Position numbers and translations under genes: made by a program. Of a stretch of 64,000 nt of DNA, positions 1 to 9,330 are shown in pieces. Position 1 is the first letter of the stretch; the number at the start of each line of letters is the position of its first letter. The DNA is from Novosphingobium umbonatum (lineage in GTDB: Bacteria; Pseudomonadota; Alphaproteobacteria; Sphingomonadales; Sphingomonadaceae): NCBI RefSeq assembly GCF_004005905.1, contig NZ_SACO01000002.1:372001-436000 (forward strand), in the 5' to 3' direction. Below the pieces are notes generated by a model. It did no database searches and was not told where the DNA came from. It saw nothing but the letters and a program-made list of their open reading frames with translations.

Positions 1-1245
1 GGGCACCTGCTCCGCCGCCAGAATGGTGGCAGGCTCGATGCGGTTGGCGACAATCGCCCATTGGTCGCCATTCACCATCACTTCGGGCACCAGAGCGCGG
101 CTGTTATAGGTGTTGGCCATGGTCGCGCCATAGGCCCCCGCCGTGCGGAAAGCGGCCAGATCGCCCTGTTTGACCACGTCAATCTCGCGCCTTTTGGCGA
201 AAGTATCGCTGCTTTCACAAATCGGGCCAACCACCGTGGCGGTCATGGTTTCGCCCGTGGGCGCCACAGCCACGAAATCATGCCATGCATCATACATGGC
301 CGGACGCACCAGATCGTTCATCGCCGCGTCCACCACCACAAAGGGATAGGGCTCGGCAGCCTTTACCCGCACCACTTCGGTGACCAGAATGCCCGAATTG
401 CCGGTGATGACACGGCCCGGTTCGAACATCAGCGTCACGTCCCAATCGGCCGTCACCGCCGCGACCATCGCGCCATAATCAGCCGGACCGGGCAGAGTCT
501 CGCCCATGCGATAGGGCACGCCCAGCCCGCCGCCCAGATCGACATGGGTGACCGCATGGCCCGCCGCGCGCAGCGTGGCCAGCAGCTCGCCCATGCGGAT
601 AAAGGCCTGACGCGAGGGTTCAAGATCGGTGATCTGGCTGCCGATATGGCAGGCGATACCGCGCAGATCCAACCCTTCCAGACTTGCCAGTCGGGCATAC
701 ATAGCGGGCGTCTGATCCAAGGCTACGCCGAATTTGTTCTCGGCCTTGCCGGTCGAGATTTTCTCATGCGTCTTGGCATCGACATCAGGATTGACGCGGA
801 GCACGGCAGGCGCACGCAGGCCCATTTGCGCCGCGATTTGCGCCAGTTCCACGCCCTCTTCCTCGGATTCCAGATTGAACTGGCCAATCCCCGCCCGCAA
901 GGCCGCGCTCAATTCGGCGCGCGTCTTGCCCACGCCCGAAAACACAATATCGGCCGCCGGCATGCCCGCCGCCAACGCCCGCTCCATCTCGCCCTGCGAC
1001 ACCACATCCGCGCCATAGCCTTCCGATGCCAGTACCCGCAGCACCGCCAGATTGGGGTTGGACTTCACCGCAAAGGCAATGTGCTTTTTAGGCAAGGCGG
1101 CCAAGCCCTCGGCAAAGACACGCGCATGGCGGCGCAAAGTGGCCTCGGAATAGATATAGACCGGCGTCCCCACTTGGCCAGCGATGGTGGCAACAGGGAT
1201 GTTTTCGGCATGCAACACGCCGTTCTGATAGGCAAAATGGTCCAT
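1..1245 (-). CDS. lysA: Diaminopimelate decarboxylase, 3' end outside the window
   Basis: Decarboxylates meso-2,6-diaminopimelate to L-lysine in the cytoplasm, using PLP. The visible 415 codons start at the ATG at 1245 (protein begins MDHFAYQNGVL), and no stop is reached before the window edge; the family is about 420 residues, so only a few codons are missing. The PLP-lysine motif AFAVKSNPN lies near residue 60, in a fold-type III alanine-racemase-like barrel. It is the last visible gene of an argH / small lipoprotein / lysA operon on the minus strand, an order I recognise from sphingomonads. A weak purine-rich site (GAAGAG) precedes the ATG. Confidence 0.95.
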   Translation of the reverse strand, partial: MDHFAYQNGVLHAENIPVATIAGQVGTPVYIYSEATLRRHARVFAEGLAALPKKHIAFAVKSNPNLAVLRVLASEGYGADVVSQGEMERALAAGMPAADIVFSGVGKTRAELSAALRAGIGQFNLESEEEGVELAQIAAQMGLRAPAVLRVNPDVDAKTHEKISTGKAENKFGVALDQTPAMYARLASLEGLDLRGIACHIGSQITDLEPSRQAFIRMGELLATLRAAGHAVTHVDLGGGLGVPYRMGETLPGPADYGAMVAAVTADWDVTLMFEPGRVITGNSGILVTEVVRVKAAEPYPFVVVDAAMNDLVRPAMYDAWHDFVAVAPTGETMTATVVGPICESSDTFAKRREIDVVKQGDLAAFRTAGAYGATMANTYNSRALVPEVMVNGDQWAIVANRIEPATILAAEQVP

Positions 1246-1288
1246 GGATGTCTCTTCGATTGGGCGATCTATCTGGGCGGTCTAGGTG

Positions 1289-1540
1289 TCAGTCTTCGGG
1301 CGGCAGGTCGAATGGATCATCGTTGCGCGGCTCGGACCTTGTGTGCAATTCCACATTGCGGCTGGGGCGGCTTTGCGAGGACTGGCTCAACAATTCCCCC
1401 GATCCGGGCCGGTCCAGACGGCCATAGGGCGCCACCGGCAGGCTCTTGCCCGGTTTGGGTTTCAGCTCGTTTTCCGTGCCGCAAGCCGACAAGGCCAACA
1501 GCGCCGCGCCCAAAGCCAGACCGGAGAGGAGCCGCCGCAT
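1289..1540 (-). CDS. Small lipoprotein between argH and lysA
   Basis: An 83-residue protein with a short lipoprotein signal peptide; the lipobox LSAC puts the lipidated cysteine at residue 20. The mature part is only about 63 residues, rich in Pro, Ser and Asp, without a recognisable fold. Its start lies 5 bp after the argH stop, and lysA begins about 43 bp downstream, so it is co-transcribed. Small lipoproteins of this size at this place in proteobacteria are often annotated as LptM/YifL-like (LPS-assembly associated). Position and architecture fit that, but I see no decisive motif. Confidence 0.8.
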   Translation of the reverse strand: MRRLLSGLALGAALLALSACGTENELKPKPGKSLPVAPYGRLDRPGSGELLSQSSQSRPSRNVELHTRSEPRNDDPFDLPPED

Positions 1541-1545
1541 GCCGA

Positions 1546-2973
1546 TCAGCCCACCAGACCCAAAGCGGCGCGGGCCTGCGCCACGCGCTGCGCCACCTGC
1601 ACCGGCGCGGTGCCGCCATGGCTGGCGCGGCTTGCCACCGACGCCTCGACGCTGAGCGCGGGGAACACACGCTCGTCGATGCGCGAGTCAATCGCCTGCA
1701 ATTCCTCGAGCGAAAGCTGGTCCAGCGCCACGCCCTTGCGTTCGGCCAGCTTGACCGCAGCGCCGGTGATGTGATGGGCCTCGCGGAAGGGGATGTTCGC
1801 CTGACGCACCAGCCAGTCGGCCAGATCGGTCGCCGTGGCATAGCCCAGTTCAGCGGCAGCGCGCATACGATCCTGACGGAAATATGCGCCTTCGACCATG
1901 CCGGTCATCGCGGCAAGGCACAGGGTCAGCAAGCCAGCGGCTTCGAACACCGGCGGCTTGTCGTCCTGCATGTCCTTGGAATAGGCCAAAGGCAGGCCCT
2001 TCATGGTGATCATCAGGCTGGTGAGCGCGCCGATGATCCGCCCCGCATGGCCGCGCACCAATTCGGCGGCATCGGGGTTTTTCTTCTGCGGCATGATGCT
2101 GCTGCCGGTCGAAAGACTATCGGGCAGCGTGACAAAGCCAAAGGGCTGGCTGGCCCAGATGATGAATTCCTCGGCCAGACGCGACAGATGCAAGGCGCAC
2201 TGCGCGGCCGCCATCAGGTAATCCAGCGCGAAATCGCGGTCGGATACCGAATCGAGGCTATTGTCCGTGGGCCGGTCAAAATCCAGCGCCGAAGCCGTGG
2301 CGAAACGGTCGATCGGGAAACCCGTGCCAGCCAGCGCCGCGCTACCCAGCGGGCATTGGTTCATACGGGCGCGGGCATCGGCAAAGCGCGAAACATCGCG
2401 CGCGGCCATTTCGTAATAGGCCAGCAAATGATGACCCAGCACCACCGGCTGCGCTGTCTGCAAATGAGTAAAACCGGGCAGGATGGTGTTCACATGCTCG
2501 CCCGCGCGCTGGACCAGCGCCTTTTGCAAAGCGTTGAGCCCTGCCAAAGCCTCATCCACCGCATCACGCACCCACAGGCGGAAATCGGTGGCCACCTGGT
2601 CATTGCGGCTGCGCGCAGTATGCAAACGCCCCGCCACCGGACCGACCAGTTCAGCCAGACGGCTTTCGGTGGTCATGTGGATGTCTTCCAGATCCCAGTT
2701 TTCGGGCACGCCATTCTGGGCATATTCCGCAGCGACTTGATCAAGCCCTGCCGAAATCGTCGCCGCGTCTTCCGGCGCAACAATGCCTTGCGCGCCCAAC
2801 ATGGCGACATGGGCCTTGCTGGCGCGGATGTCCTGACGCCACAGAGCCTTGTCGAAAGGAATGGAAGCGTTTATCTCCCGCATGATGGAGCTTGGCCCCT
2901 CAGCAAAGCGTCCGCCCCACATCTGGTTGGAGCCTGCCCCCGTGCTTTCGCCGTTTCCTTGCCCGTCACTCAC
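1546..2973 (-). CDS. argH: Argininosuccinate lyase
   Basis: Last step of arginine synthesis: splits argininosuccinate into arginine and fumarate. The fumarase/aspartase superfamily signature [11 protein letters not shown] is present, and the N-terminus contains the usual [11 protein letters not shown] place the start at the GTG at 2973 because AAGGA lies 8 nt upstream; this gives 475 residues. The ATG at 2922, inside the GGRF region, is the alternative and would remove 17 residues. First gene of the argH-lipoprotein-lysA operon. With the GTG start its 5' end overlaps the 5' end of the divergent thioredoxin gene by 32 bp, which is unusual. Confidence 0.95.
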   Translation of the reverse strand: MSDGQGNGESTGAGSNQMWGGRFAEGPSSIMREINASIPFDKALWRQDIRASKAHVAMLGAQGIVAPEDAATISAGLDQVAAEYAQNGVPENWDLEDIHMTTESRLAELVGPVAGRLHTARSRNDQVATDFRLWVRDAVDEALAGLNALQKALVQRAGEHVNTILPGFTHLQTAQPVVLGHHLLAYYEMAARDVSRFADARARMNQCPLGSAALAGTGFPIDRFATASALDFDRPTDNSLDSVSDRDFALDYLMAAAQCALHLSRLAEEFIIWASQPFGFVTLPDSLSTGSSIMPQKKNPDAAELVRGHAGRIIGALTSLMITMKGLPLAYSKDMQDDKPPVFEAAGLLTLCLAAMTGMVEGAYFRQDRMRAAAELGYATATDLADWLVRQANIPFREAHHITGAAVKLAERKGVALDQLSLEELQAIDSRIDERVFPALSVEASVASRASHGGTAPVQVAQRVAQARAALGLVG

Positions 2974-3544
2974 GCGTATCGTCCTTGCATCTTTGGTGCT
3001 GTCACCCTTGCTTGGCGGATGCGATAGGCAAAGCGGCGCGGATAAGCAACCGGTGGCTGCGCCCTCTTCGGCGGCCAATGCGGGCGAATCGGCATCCACG
3101 GGCGAAACCGCGGGCAGCCCTGACCGCAGCCACAAGGGCAGCCTGCTGCCCGATCTGACCTTTCACGACGGAAGCGGCAAAGTGCTGCGAACCGCCGAGT
3201 TGAAAGGCAAGCCGGTGCTGATCAACCTATGGGCGACATGGTGCGGCCCATGCGTGGCCGAAATGCCCAAGCTGGACGCCTTGGCAGCCAAGGGCGCGAT
3301 ACGTGTGGTGACCATTTCGCAGGACAGCGGCGCTGCCGAAAAGGTCGCGGCATTTTTAAAAGCGCGCTCTGTCAAGAATTTGGAGCCATGGCTTGATCCC
3401 GAAGGCACGGCGGCGGGGCAATGGCAGGTGTCCACCCTGCCCGCCTCGATCTATTACGATGCCAATGGGCGCGAGATCTGGCGCATGAATGGCGGCATGG
3501 ACTGGACCGGCGCGCAAGCCACGCAATTGCTGGCCGAGCAGTAA
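2942..3544 (+). CDS. TlpA/ResA-like thioredoxin-fold lipoprotein
   Basis: A 200-residue membrane-anchored periplasmic thiol-disulfide oxidoreductase. From the GTG at 2942 (GGAG upstream) it has a lipoprotein signal with box LLGGC (Cys27), a Ser/Ala-rich linker to about residue 65, and a thioredoxin-like domain with the active site WCGPC (Cys101, Cys104) in [12 protein letters not shown]. Family members reduce specific periplasmic disulfides, for example in cytochrome c maturation; the substrate here is unknown. The GTG is preferred over upstream ATGs because those would add a hydrophilic stretch before the signal peptide. It diverges from argH with overlapping 5' ends. Confidence 0.88.
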   Translation: MLSPFPCPSLTRIVLASLVLSPLLGGCDRQSGADKQPVAAPSSAANAGESASTGETAGSPDRSHKGSLLPDLTFHDGSGKVLRTAELKGKPVLINLWATWCGPCVAEMPKLDALAAKGAIRVVTISQDSGAAEKVAAFLKARSVKNLEPWLDPEGTAAGQWQVSTLPASIYYDANGREIWRMNGGMDWTGAQATQLLAEQ

Positions 3545-3638
3545 TCGGCCCGCGCCTAGGGATAACTACAGGGCGCGTTTAGCAAAAATTTTGCCAAACC
3601 ACCGTAAAGCTTTGGCTCCCTTCCAAGGAGACTATCGC

Positions 3639-3824
3639 TTGCGCCTCTTGCCCCTGTCACGCCTGCTGCGCGATGAAACCGCCGCAACGGCTATCGAATA
3701 TGGGCTGGTGCTGGCCCTGATTGCCATGGGCATTTTCACGCTGGTCGAAGGCATGGGTAAATCGGTGCAAACCACGATGCAAACCGCATCCACCGCGATC
3801 AACACGGCCAATACTGCCGCCTGA
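3639..3824 (+). CDS. Flp-family type IVb pilin
   Basis: A 61-residue protein starting at the TTG at 3639, with AAGGAG 8 nt upstream. It shows the Flp/Fap pilin pattern: a short basic N-terminus, the prepilin motif ATAIEYGLVLALIAMG whose Glu and Tyr follow the cleavage region, one hydrophobic helix, and a Ser/Thr/Ala-rich tail. Flp pilins assemble through the Tad secretion apparatus for surface attachment. No tad/cpa genes are in the window, so it is an isolated pilin gene here, with the tRNA gene converging on it. Confidence 0.82.
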   Translation: MRLLPLSRLLRDETAATAIEYGLVLALIAMGIFTLVEGMGKSVQTTMQTASTAINTANTAA

Positions 3825-3858
3825 CACAAGGCACTTGACCTGAAATGTTCGGGGAAGG

Positions 3859-3934
3859 TGGTGGGCGATGACGGGCTCGAACCGCCGACCCTCTCGGTGT
3901 AAACGAGATGCTCTACCAACTGAGCTAATCGCCC
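3859..3934 (-). tRNA. tRNA-Val, anticodon TAC, with encoded CCA
   Basis: On the minus strand the sequence folds as a standard tRNA. The acceptor GGGCGAT pairs with ATCGCCC, the D-arm carries AGCTCAGTTGGTAGAGC, the anticodon stem TCTCG/CGAGA encloses loop TTTACAC (anticodon TAC), and the T-arm has GGTTCGAGCC. Discriminator A and CCA are encoded. Its 5' half (3890 onward) is duplicated at 29403-29456, so this gene is the integration site of the downstream island. As it stands, the 3' half is chromosomal and the 5' half plus promoter come from the island side. Confidence 0.96.
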
Positions 3935-3943
3935 CTTCACGGG
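3890..3943. repeat. attL: left copy of the 54-bp direct repeat
   Basis: Identical base for base to 29403-29456. It covers the 5' half of tRNA-Val from the anticodon arm outward plus 9 bp of leader. The stretch 3944-4131 between this repeat and hsdR holds the tRNA promoter, two close copies of AGTCCCGAA near 4031-4050 that could be integrase arm sites, and a weak hairpin after hsdR (GGGCAC/GTGCCC arms, 4081-4107). I see no gene there. Confidence 0.92.
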
Positions 3944-3951
3944 AAGCCGCG

Positions 3952-3979
3952 CTATTACTGGGTTTTAGCGCGGCGTCAA
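3952..3979 (-). promoter_or_regulatory. Probable promoter of tRNA-Val, on the island side
   Basis: On the minus strand TTGACG (3979-3974) and TAATAG (3957-3952) are separated by 16 bp, with the tRNA 5' end 18 nt further on. The site lies inside the inserted element, just past the repeat, so the element appears to supply the promoter of the restored tRNA gene. A similar TTGACG element survives beyond the right-hand repeat. Confidence 0.65.
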
Positions 3980-4131
3980 GTCCGATTTTCTAGATTCGTG
4001 TGGCAGGCAAATCCTTCCAGATGACGAGAGAGTCCCGAAATAGTCCCGAAGTCACGTCAACGAATCTGGCAACAAAATCAGGGCACTTCAGATACCCTAA
4101 CGTGCCCATGAGCGATCCGTCGCCATGGGCA

Positions 4132-7100
4132 TCACAAACCTCTCAAAGCCTCATAAAGCTGCCCAGGGCCCAGCAGGAGCTCTTTCAATCGCTGACGTAG
4201 CACAGGGTTGTTCAGCGCCTGCAGGCTCATTTTCTCGAAGGCGTCATGGGTATCCATGATGGCATTCAGTTGCTCGCCGTCCAGCGTCGGAGAGGCTTCG
4301 AACTGGGATTTGGAATTGTTGGCAGCCTGCAAGCGAAGAGACTCTGATTCGAGCAATTTGGTCCGCAGCGCCCCGACATAATTCAAGGCATCACCGTCTG
4401 TCAGGTCCCCATCGAAGAGGTCATTCACCTTGGCGATGATTTCGGCCAGCAGCGCTTTTTCCTTATCCTGCACCGCACCGGTGCCCACGCTGGAGATAGG
4501 TGGAAGGCTGGGCTGCTCACCACCGGCAACGCTGATGTTGCGCTTGCCCAGGTCCTTCAGTGAATGGTGGGTCAGCCGCAAGCCCGACAGGTCTACACCG
4601 TCTCGCTCCCTGCCAAACCCCAGCAGGGGGAGCAGGCGCTTGTAGAACATGAAGCGCTTTTCGATCTCGGTGCTGCCATAGTCAAAGATCTGGGACAGGA
4701 AGGTGTAGAGGCTGATAAAGCTTTGCATGTCGCCTCTGAACAAAAGCAAGGCATTGAGTTCGTCCTTCGCCTCGTCTGCAGCCTTCTGGTTGCCATTCGC
4801 GTCAGCGGCTGTTCGGCGGGCGAAGGCATCCTTGTACTGAACCAGCAAGCGCTGGGCGACGGGCTCCATCGCCCCGGCCAGTTGCCCTTGCGTGGCGGCA
4901 GGATCCAACTCCACCCTGACCAACCGCTCGACCTCGTGGTTGTCGTAGTGGCCAGAAGCGTCCAACTTGGCGCGCAAGTCGAAGATGAGATTGGGATCGG
5001 TCGCAGCCGCGATCTGGGCGGTGTCGTAATAGGTGCGGAATGCCTCCAGCACCTCCTCGGAACTGTTCACGAAGTCGAGGATATAGGTCGTATCTTTTCC
5101 GGGGTGGGCTCGGTTCAGGCGCGAGAGGGTTTGCACCGCCTGAATGCCCGCCAGCCGCCGGTCGACATACATGCCGCACAGCAGGGGCTGGTCAAAGCCC
5201 GTCTGGAACTTGTTGGCCACCAGCAAGATCTTGGCGTCCTCGTCCGTGAAGGCCTCACGAATGTCGCGCCCTTTCAGCGTCGGGTTCAGCTTGGCGCTGG
5301 TCTCGGTCAAAGGTTCGCCATCGCCTTCGGGGTCGTTCACCTCACCCGAGAAGGCCACCATGGTCGCCATGCGATAGCCCTGCGACTTGATGTAGCGATC
5401 AATCGCCTGTTGCCAGCGGACCGCCTCGATGCGGCTGCCCAGCACCACCATGGCTTTGGCCTTGCCGTTCAGCAGCGGACCGACGTTTTCGCGGAAATGC
5501 TCGACGACGATCTGCACCTTTTGCGCGATGTTGTAAGGATGCAGGCGCACCCAGCGCATGATGCCCTTCATGGCCGCGCTCTTCTCAACCTCGCGCTCGT
5601 CCCATTCCTCGCCATTATTGGCCAGTTTGAAGGCCATTTTATAGGGCGTGTAATTTTTCAGAACGTCGAGGATGAAGCCTTCTTCAATCGCCTGCCGCAT
5701 GGAATAGACATGGAAAGGCGCGGGCTTGTTGGTCTCGCTGGCCGGCATATCGGGATTGGGGCGGCGGCCGAACAATTCCATCGTCTTGGTCTTGGGCGTG
5801 GCGGTAAAGGCCACATAGGTCACGCCATCCTTGGCCGCGCGGGCTGCCATCTGGGCAGCCAGCAGGTCTTCGCTGCTGATCTCACCGCCATCGGTGATTT
5901 CGTCGATCTCTTCGGGCGTAAGCACAGCTTTCAGTTTGGCCGCGGTTTGCCCAGCCTGACTGCTATGGGCTTCGTCGGCGATCACGGCGAACTTCTTGCC
6001 ATCGGTGGCGGCACGTTCTCGCACGGCCTCCAGAGCGAAGGGGAAGGTCTGCATGGTGCAGACGATGATCTTCTTCCCCGCATCCAGAGCCTCGGCCAAA
6101 GCCGCGCTTTTGGCGCCACTGTCGCTGGTCACGGTGGCCACCACGCCCTTGGTGCGCTCGAACTCGAACAGGGCCTCCTGCAACTGGGCATCGATCACAT
6201 TGCGGTCGGATACGACAATCACGCTGGAAAAGATCTTGGCGTCCGCTGCGTCATGCAAGTCGGCAAGGAAATGCGCCGCCCAGGCGATGGAATTGGTTTT
6301 GCCCGACCCTGCGCTATGCTGGATCAGGAAACGCCCTCCAGCGCCTTCCGAGCGGATTTGAGAGCGTAATTTACGGGTGGCATCCAGCTGGTGGTAGCGC
6401 GGAAAGATGACCCCGCTGATCTGCTTCTTCTTGTCGCGCTTGGCGATCATATAGCGGCCAAGGATCTCCAGCCAGCTATCGCGTTGCCAGATCTCCTGCC
6501 ACAGATAGGCCGTGGGGTGGCCGGTGCCATCGGCGGCGTTGCCTGCCCCGCCATTGTTGCCGCGGTTGAAAGGAAGGAACCGCGTAGCCCCGCCTTCCAG
6601 TTTGGTGGCCATCATCACTTCACGGTTGCTGACCGCGAAATGGACCAACGCCCCGGTGGCAAAGGTCAGCAGCGGCTCGCCCTTTGGCGCACGGTCGAAT
6701 TTATATTGGTCGATCGCGTCGGCGATGCTTTGCGTGAAATCGGTTTTCAGTTCCACGGTGGCCATTGGCAGGCCATTGAGAAACAGCACAAGGTCGATAC
6801 AATTCTCGTTGGCTCTGGAATATCGAACCTGTCGCACCACCCGAAGGCGGTTGGCCTGATAACGGGCAACAATATCGGGGTTCATGCCCGATGCCGGCGC
6901 AAATTGCGCGAGGCTGACGGTGCCACGCACACCGATCAGATCAATCCCATAGCGCAACACATCCAGCGTCCCGCGATCATCCAGCGATTTGCGGACGCGG
7001 TCTGCCAGCACATCCGGCGCCGCGCCGCCGTGGGATTTGCTCAGCGCCTCCCACACTTGCGGCTGCGTGGCCTGCAACCAGCTTTGCAAATCTTCGGCAA

Positions 7101-7224
7101 AGAGCGCACGAGCGCGATCATACCGCGAGGCCGCACCCGCCTCATAGAGCCAGCCAGCAGCAGCCAGATCGGCGCAGATCTCGTCCTCGAAGCTGATTTC
7201 TTTGTGCAGGCTCATGATCAACAT
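4132..7224 (-). CDS. hsdR: Type I restriction enzyme, R subunit (HsdR)
   Basis: The motor and nuclease subunit of a type I restriction enzyme; 1030 residues is normal for the family. The N-terminal nuclease region has a PD-(D/E)xK-like core ending in ATVELKTDF. The SF2 translocase follows, with Walker A HSAGSGKT and the DEAH-type box VIADEAHSSQ, then the helicase C-half with the TGFDQPLL region. The C-terminus is helical and would bind HsdM. The start is uncertain: ATG codons at 7224 and 7215 both have poor ribosome sites. It is separated from hsdMS by a plus-strand membrane-protein gene and the GIY-YIG/unknown pair, an uncommon cassette order. Confidence 0.95.
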   Translation of the reverse strand: MLIMSLHKEISFEDEICADLAAAGWLYEAGAASRYDRARALFAEDLQSWLQATQPQVWEALSKSHGGAAPDVLADRVRKSLDDRGTLDVLRYGIDLIGVRGTVSLAQFAPASGMNPDIVARYQANRLRVVRQVRYSRANENCIDLVLFLNGLPMATVELKTDFTQSIADAIDQYKFDRAPKGEPLLTFATGALVHFAVSNREVMMATKLEGGATRFLPFNRGNNGGAGNAADGTGHPTAYLWQEIWQRDSWLEILGRYMIAKRDKKKQISGVIFPRYHQLDATRKLRSQIRSEGAGGRFLIQHSAGSGKTNSIAWAAHFLADLHDAADAKIFSSVIVVSDRNVIDAQLQEALFEFERTKGVVATVTSDSGAKSAALAEALDAGKKIIVCTMQTFPFALEAVRERAATDGKKFAVIADEAHSSQAGQTAAKLKAVLTPEEIDEITDGGEISSEDLLAAQMAARAAKDGVTYVAFTATPKTKTMELFGRRPNPDMPASETNKPAPFHVYSMRQAIEEGFILDVLKNYTPYKMAFKLANNGEEWDEREVEKSAAMKGIMRWVRLHPYNIAQKVQIVVEHFRENVGPLLNGKAKAMVVLGSRIEAVRWQQAIDRYIKSQGYRMATMVAFSGEVNDPEGDGEPLTETSAKLNPTLKGRDIREAFTDEDAKILLVANKFQTGFDQPLLCGMYVDRRLAGIQAVQTLSRLNRAHPGKDTTYILDFVNSSEEVLEAFRTYYDTAQIAAATDPNLIFDLRAKLDASGHYDNHEVERLVRVELDPAATQGQLAGAMEPVAQRLLVQYKDAFARRTAADANGNQKAADEAKDELNALLLFRGDMQSFISLYTFLSQIFDYGSTEIEKRFMFYKRLLPLLGFGRERDGVDLSGLRLTHHSLKDLGKRNISVAGGEQPSLPPISSVGTGAVQDKEKALLAEIIAKVNDLFDGDLTDGDALNYVGALRTKLLESESLRLQAANNSKSQFEASPTLDGEQLNAIMDTHDAFEKMSLQALNNPVLRQRLKELLLGPGQLYEALRGL

Positions 7225-7315
7225 CTACTCGGAATTACAGTTCGACAATGATTGATTTCGAACATAAAAAGAACGCACGGAGTTTGCGAACCTATTCATA
7301 CAGGGGGTAATTTAG

Positions 7316-8350
7316 GTGTCTAACGATAATTCACTAGAGGTCTTACCTTCCTTGCCAGCATCAGAAAAATCTGGCTCACAGATTTTGATGCGGATCTCAA
7401 CAAAAGCAGCCGCATTGGAGAAAAACCTTCTCGCCTTGCTCCGCTACGTCGCGCTTTTGGTTGCAGTGATGGCTTTGGTTGGTTCGCTAGGGTTTCTTGC
7501 CATTGGCATGGTCAATCAGTTGGGAGAAACTGAAGTTAAGCCTGGTAAAGTGGCGGTACAGGCCAACGAACTCATTCCAGCTCAATCGGCAAAGAGCCTC
7601 CCGTCCGCTGATATACAGCCGATCAAACCCAGTTTGGACAAAGCGACCAAGGCTAAAACTCTAGAAATATTTCGCAGCCGGTTTAAGCCGTCGCAGCGGC
7701 CAGATGATAAATTGACCGATGATCAGGTTGTTGATTTCATTTGGACCGACAGCATGCTTTCGAGCTATGCAGACCTTGCGACGGCAGGCCTTACAGACGC
7801 AGGGGGGAAAGACCTTACCACCGCTGCCGCAATTATGGGGGATGCACTGACTGCGGTTGATACTGCAGCCCAAAATCCTGAATTTCAGAAAAAGTTGACC
7901 GCCTATCGCACCGCTCAGAAACAGAATGTTTGTACCGATCACTTTACCATTCATTCGCGCTTGGTGCCCGGTTGGGATAGCACAGCGACTAACTGTGAAG
8001 ACTGGTATAAGTCACCTGTCGGTTGCGCAGGGACTCGCTTGGTTGAAGAGCCGGTGACCGAGAAGGTCTGCGAAATGAAGTTCCCTGAAGGGCTGCTTTC
8101 TCCAGTTGAGCAATATGCGATTGCCGTCGCAACTTATGCGGAGACTGCCAAGCATAAAAGCGATGATGCCAAAATTCAGGCGCAAAATAAAACCAGCGAA
8201 AACGGTTTGCGCAAAGAGATGGGTAAGGAGAGGATTCAGTTGGCTGCTGAAATTTTTCTCGGCTTCCTGGGCATCATGTTCCTTTATCTGTTTATTGCGC
8301 TGGAGCGCCATAATCGCAGCCTGCGCTTACTGATCAAGGAGGTGAAATAA
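7316..8350 (+). CDS. Unknown membrane protein with a large periplasmic domain
   Basis: I do not recognise this 344-residue protein. It starts at a GTG at 7316 with AGGGGG about 10 nt upstream. Predicted layout: a cytoplasmic N-tail, one membrane helix at about 43-65, a periplasmic domain of about 240 residues, a second helix at about 311-328, and a short basic C-tail. The periplasmic part contains four cysteines (206, 227, 237, 252) that could form two disulfides. It diverges from hsdR and converges on the GIY-YIG gene, so it sits inside the restriction cassette on its own promoter. Its base composition is more A+T-rich than the hsd genes. A defence-accessory role is conceivable but is inference from location only. 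Confidence 0.7.
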   Translation: MSNDNSLEVLPSLPASEKSGSQILMRISTKAAALEKNLLALLRYVALLVAVMALVGSLGFLAIGMVNQLGETEVKPGKVAVQANELIPAQSAKSLPSADIQPIKPSLDKATKAKTLEIFRSRFKPSQRPDDKLTDDQVVDFIWTDSMLSSYADLATAGLTDAGGKDLTTAAAIMGDALTAVDTAAQNPEFQKKLTAYRTAQKQNVCTDHFTIHSRLVPGWDSTATNCEDWYKSPVGCAGTRLVEEPVTEKVCEMKFPEGLLSPVEQYAIAVATYAETAKHKSDDAKIQAQNKTSENGLRKEMGKERIQLAAEIFLGFLGIMFLYLFIALERHNRSLRLLIKEVK

Positions 8351-8359
8351 GTCTGCCTC

Positions 8360-8391
8360 GGCGCGGTTCGGTAAGACGCCTGAACCGCGCC
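8360..8391. terminator. Hairpin between convergent genes
   Basis: Perfect 10-bp arms GGCGCGGTTC (8360-8369) and GAACCGCGCC (8382-8391) with a 12-nt loop. It lies between the stops of the membrane-protein gene and the GIY-YIG gene and could end transcription from both sides. There is no long T tract on either strand. Confidence 0.6.
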
Positions 8392-8412
8392 AACTTGGTT
8401 AGTGGAATATCT

Positions 8413-9330
8413 TCAGATCTCTGATGCCTGCGCCGCCTCAATGCGGCTAGCTTCCCATTCCTTATAGGTCTGCCGCGTGGCGGTATTGACCCATTCTGTG
8501 GTGCCATTGGCTGGCCTGCCGTGCACCACCGCCGCCGCTGCGCTGGGGCTCTGGAAGGCATAGCTCTGCGCAAACACGCAATGCTGATCTTGCTCGACCA
8601 ACACACCGGCATGCTTCAGTTCAGCATGCAGCTTGCCATAGCCATCCTCGCGGCTGCTGGCCCAATTCAGGCGCGCTTGCGATCCCTGTTCCACCACAAA
8701 CTCGCCCTGCTCAAGCGAAGCATGCGCGGTCAGGCCGTGTTTGCGGTTTTCGATGACGAACCGCGCCTCTGGCTCCTCCGCTGTCGCCACCGGCATGGCC
8801 GTGGCGGGTTTAGGCGCCGATCGTGCCCGCTGGATAAACATGTCGACCCGCACGGCGGGCAACACCACTAGCAGGTTTTCAAGGAAGGCTTCCATCTTGC
8901 CCTGATCGGCCTCGCTCAACCCTGGCAGGCTGGGGGCCACGCTGTTTTCCAGCTTCATGCGGCCAATGCTCTTGGCCTCCGCGATGAGGCGCGCTTCCAG
9001 ATAGCGGACATGGGCCTTGTTCAGCTTGTTTGCCGCAGCCGTGATCAGGATGGCGCTGGTCCACCAGTCCTTCTTTACATCATGGCTGCGGATGCGGGCC
9101 GAGATGTCCTCGCCTTCGCCGATATAGGCCAGCGGTTCGCCGTCCTGCTCGCCCAGCAAGAGGTAGATGCCCGCATAGCTTGCCTCTGGCCGAGCCAGCG
9201 CGGTGGCGATCTGGGTGCGCGGGGTCATCAGCACATGCCCCGTCCAGTTGAACATCTCTGCGGTCAGCATCCCATCGGGGCGGCCATCGATGTAATACAG
9301 TTCAAGGCTGCGGCCGATGGCGCGGGTCAT
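8413..9330 (-). CDS. GIY-YIG nuclease-domain protein, probable C-terminal DUF4357
   Basis: A 305-residue protein. A GIY-YIG nuclease core occupies about residues 50-125: GIY at 54-56, YIG at 69-71, the basic segment SARIRSH, and a candidate metal-binding Glu at 112 in RYLEARLIAEA. The C-terminal region (about 220-295), with SPSAAAAVVHGRPANGTTEW, resembles DUF4357, which often follows GIY-YIG domains near type I restriction genes. Its ATG overlaps the stop of the 182-residue gene by 4 bp, so it is the last gene of the hsdM-hsdS-unknown-GIY-YIG operon. Whether it cuts DNA or only binds it cannot be told. Confidence 0.85.
   Translation of the reverse strand: MTRAIGRSLELYYIDGRPDGMLTAEMFNWTGHVLMTPRTQIATALARPEASYAGIYLLLGEQDGEPLAYIGEGEDISARIRSHDVKKDWWTSAILITAAANKLNKAHVRYLEARLIAEAKSIGRMKLENSVAPSLPGLSEADQGKMEAFLENLLVVLPAVRVDMFIQRARSAPKPATAMPVATAEEPEARFVIENRKHGLTAHASLEQGEFVVEQGSQARLNWASSREDGYGKLHAELKHAGVLVEQDQHCVFAQSYAFQSPSAAAAVVHGRPANGTTEWVNTATRQTYKEWEASRIEAAQASEI

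Noticed and set aside
61..3027. A 988-codon open frame on the plus strand opposite lysA and argH
   Set aside because: It is antisense to two clear biosynthetic genes, has a His/Arg/Gly-rich composition typical of the reverse strand of GC-rich coding DNA, and shows no domain.
4564..6369. A 601-codon plus-strand frame opposite hsdR
   Set aside because: hsdR has all expected motifs on the minus strand; this frame has none and no plausible ribosome site.
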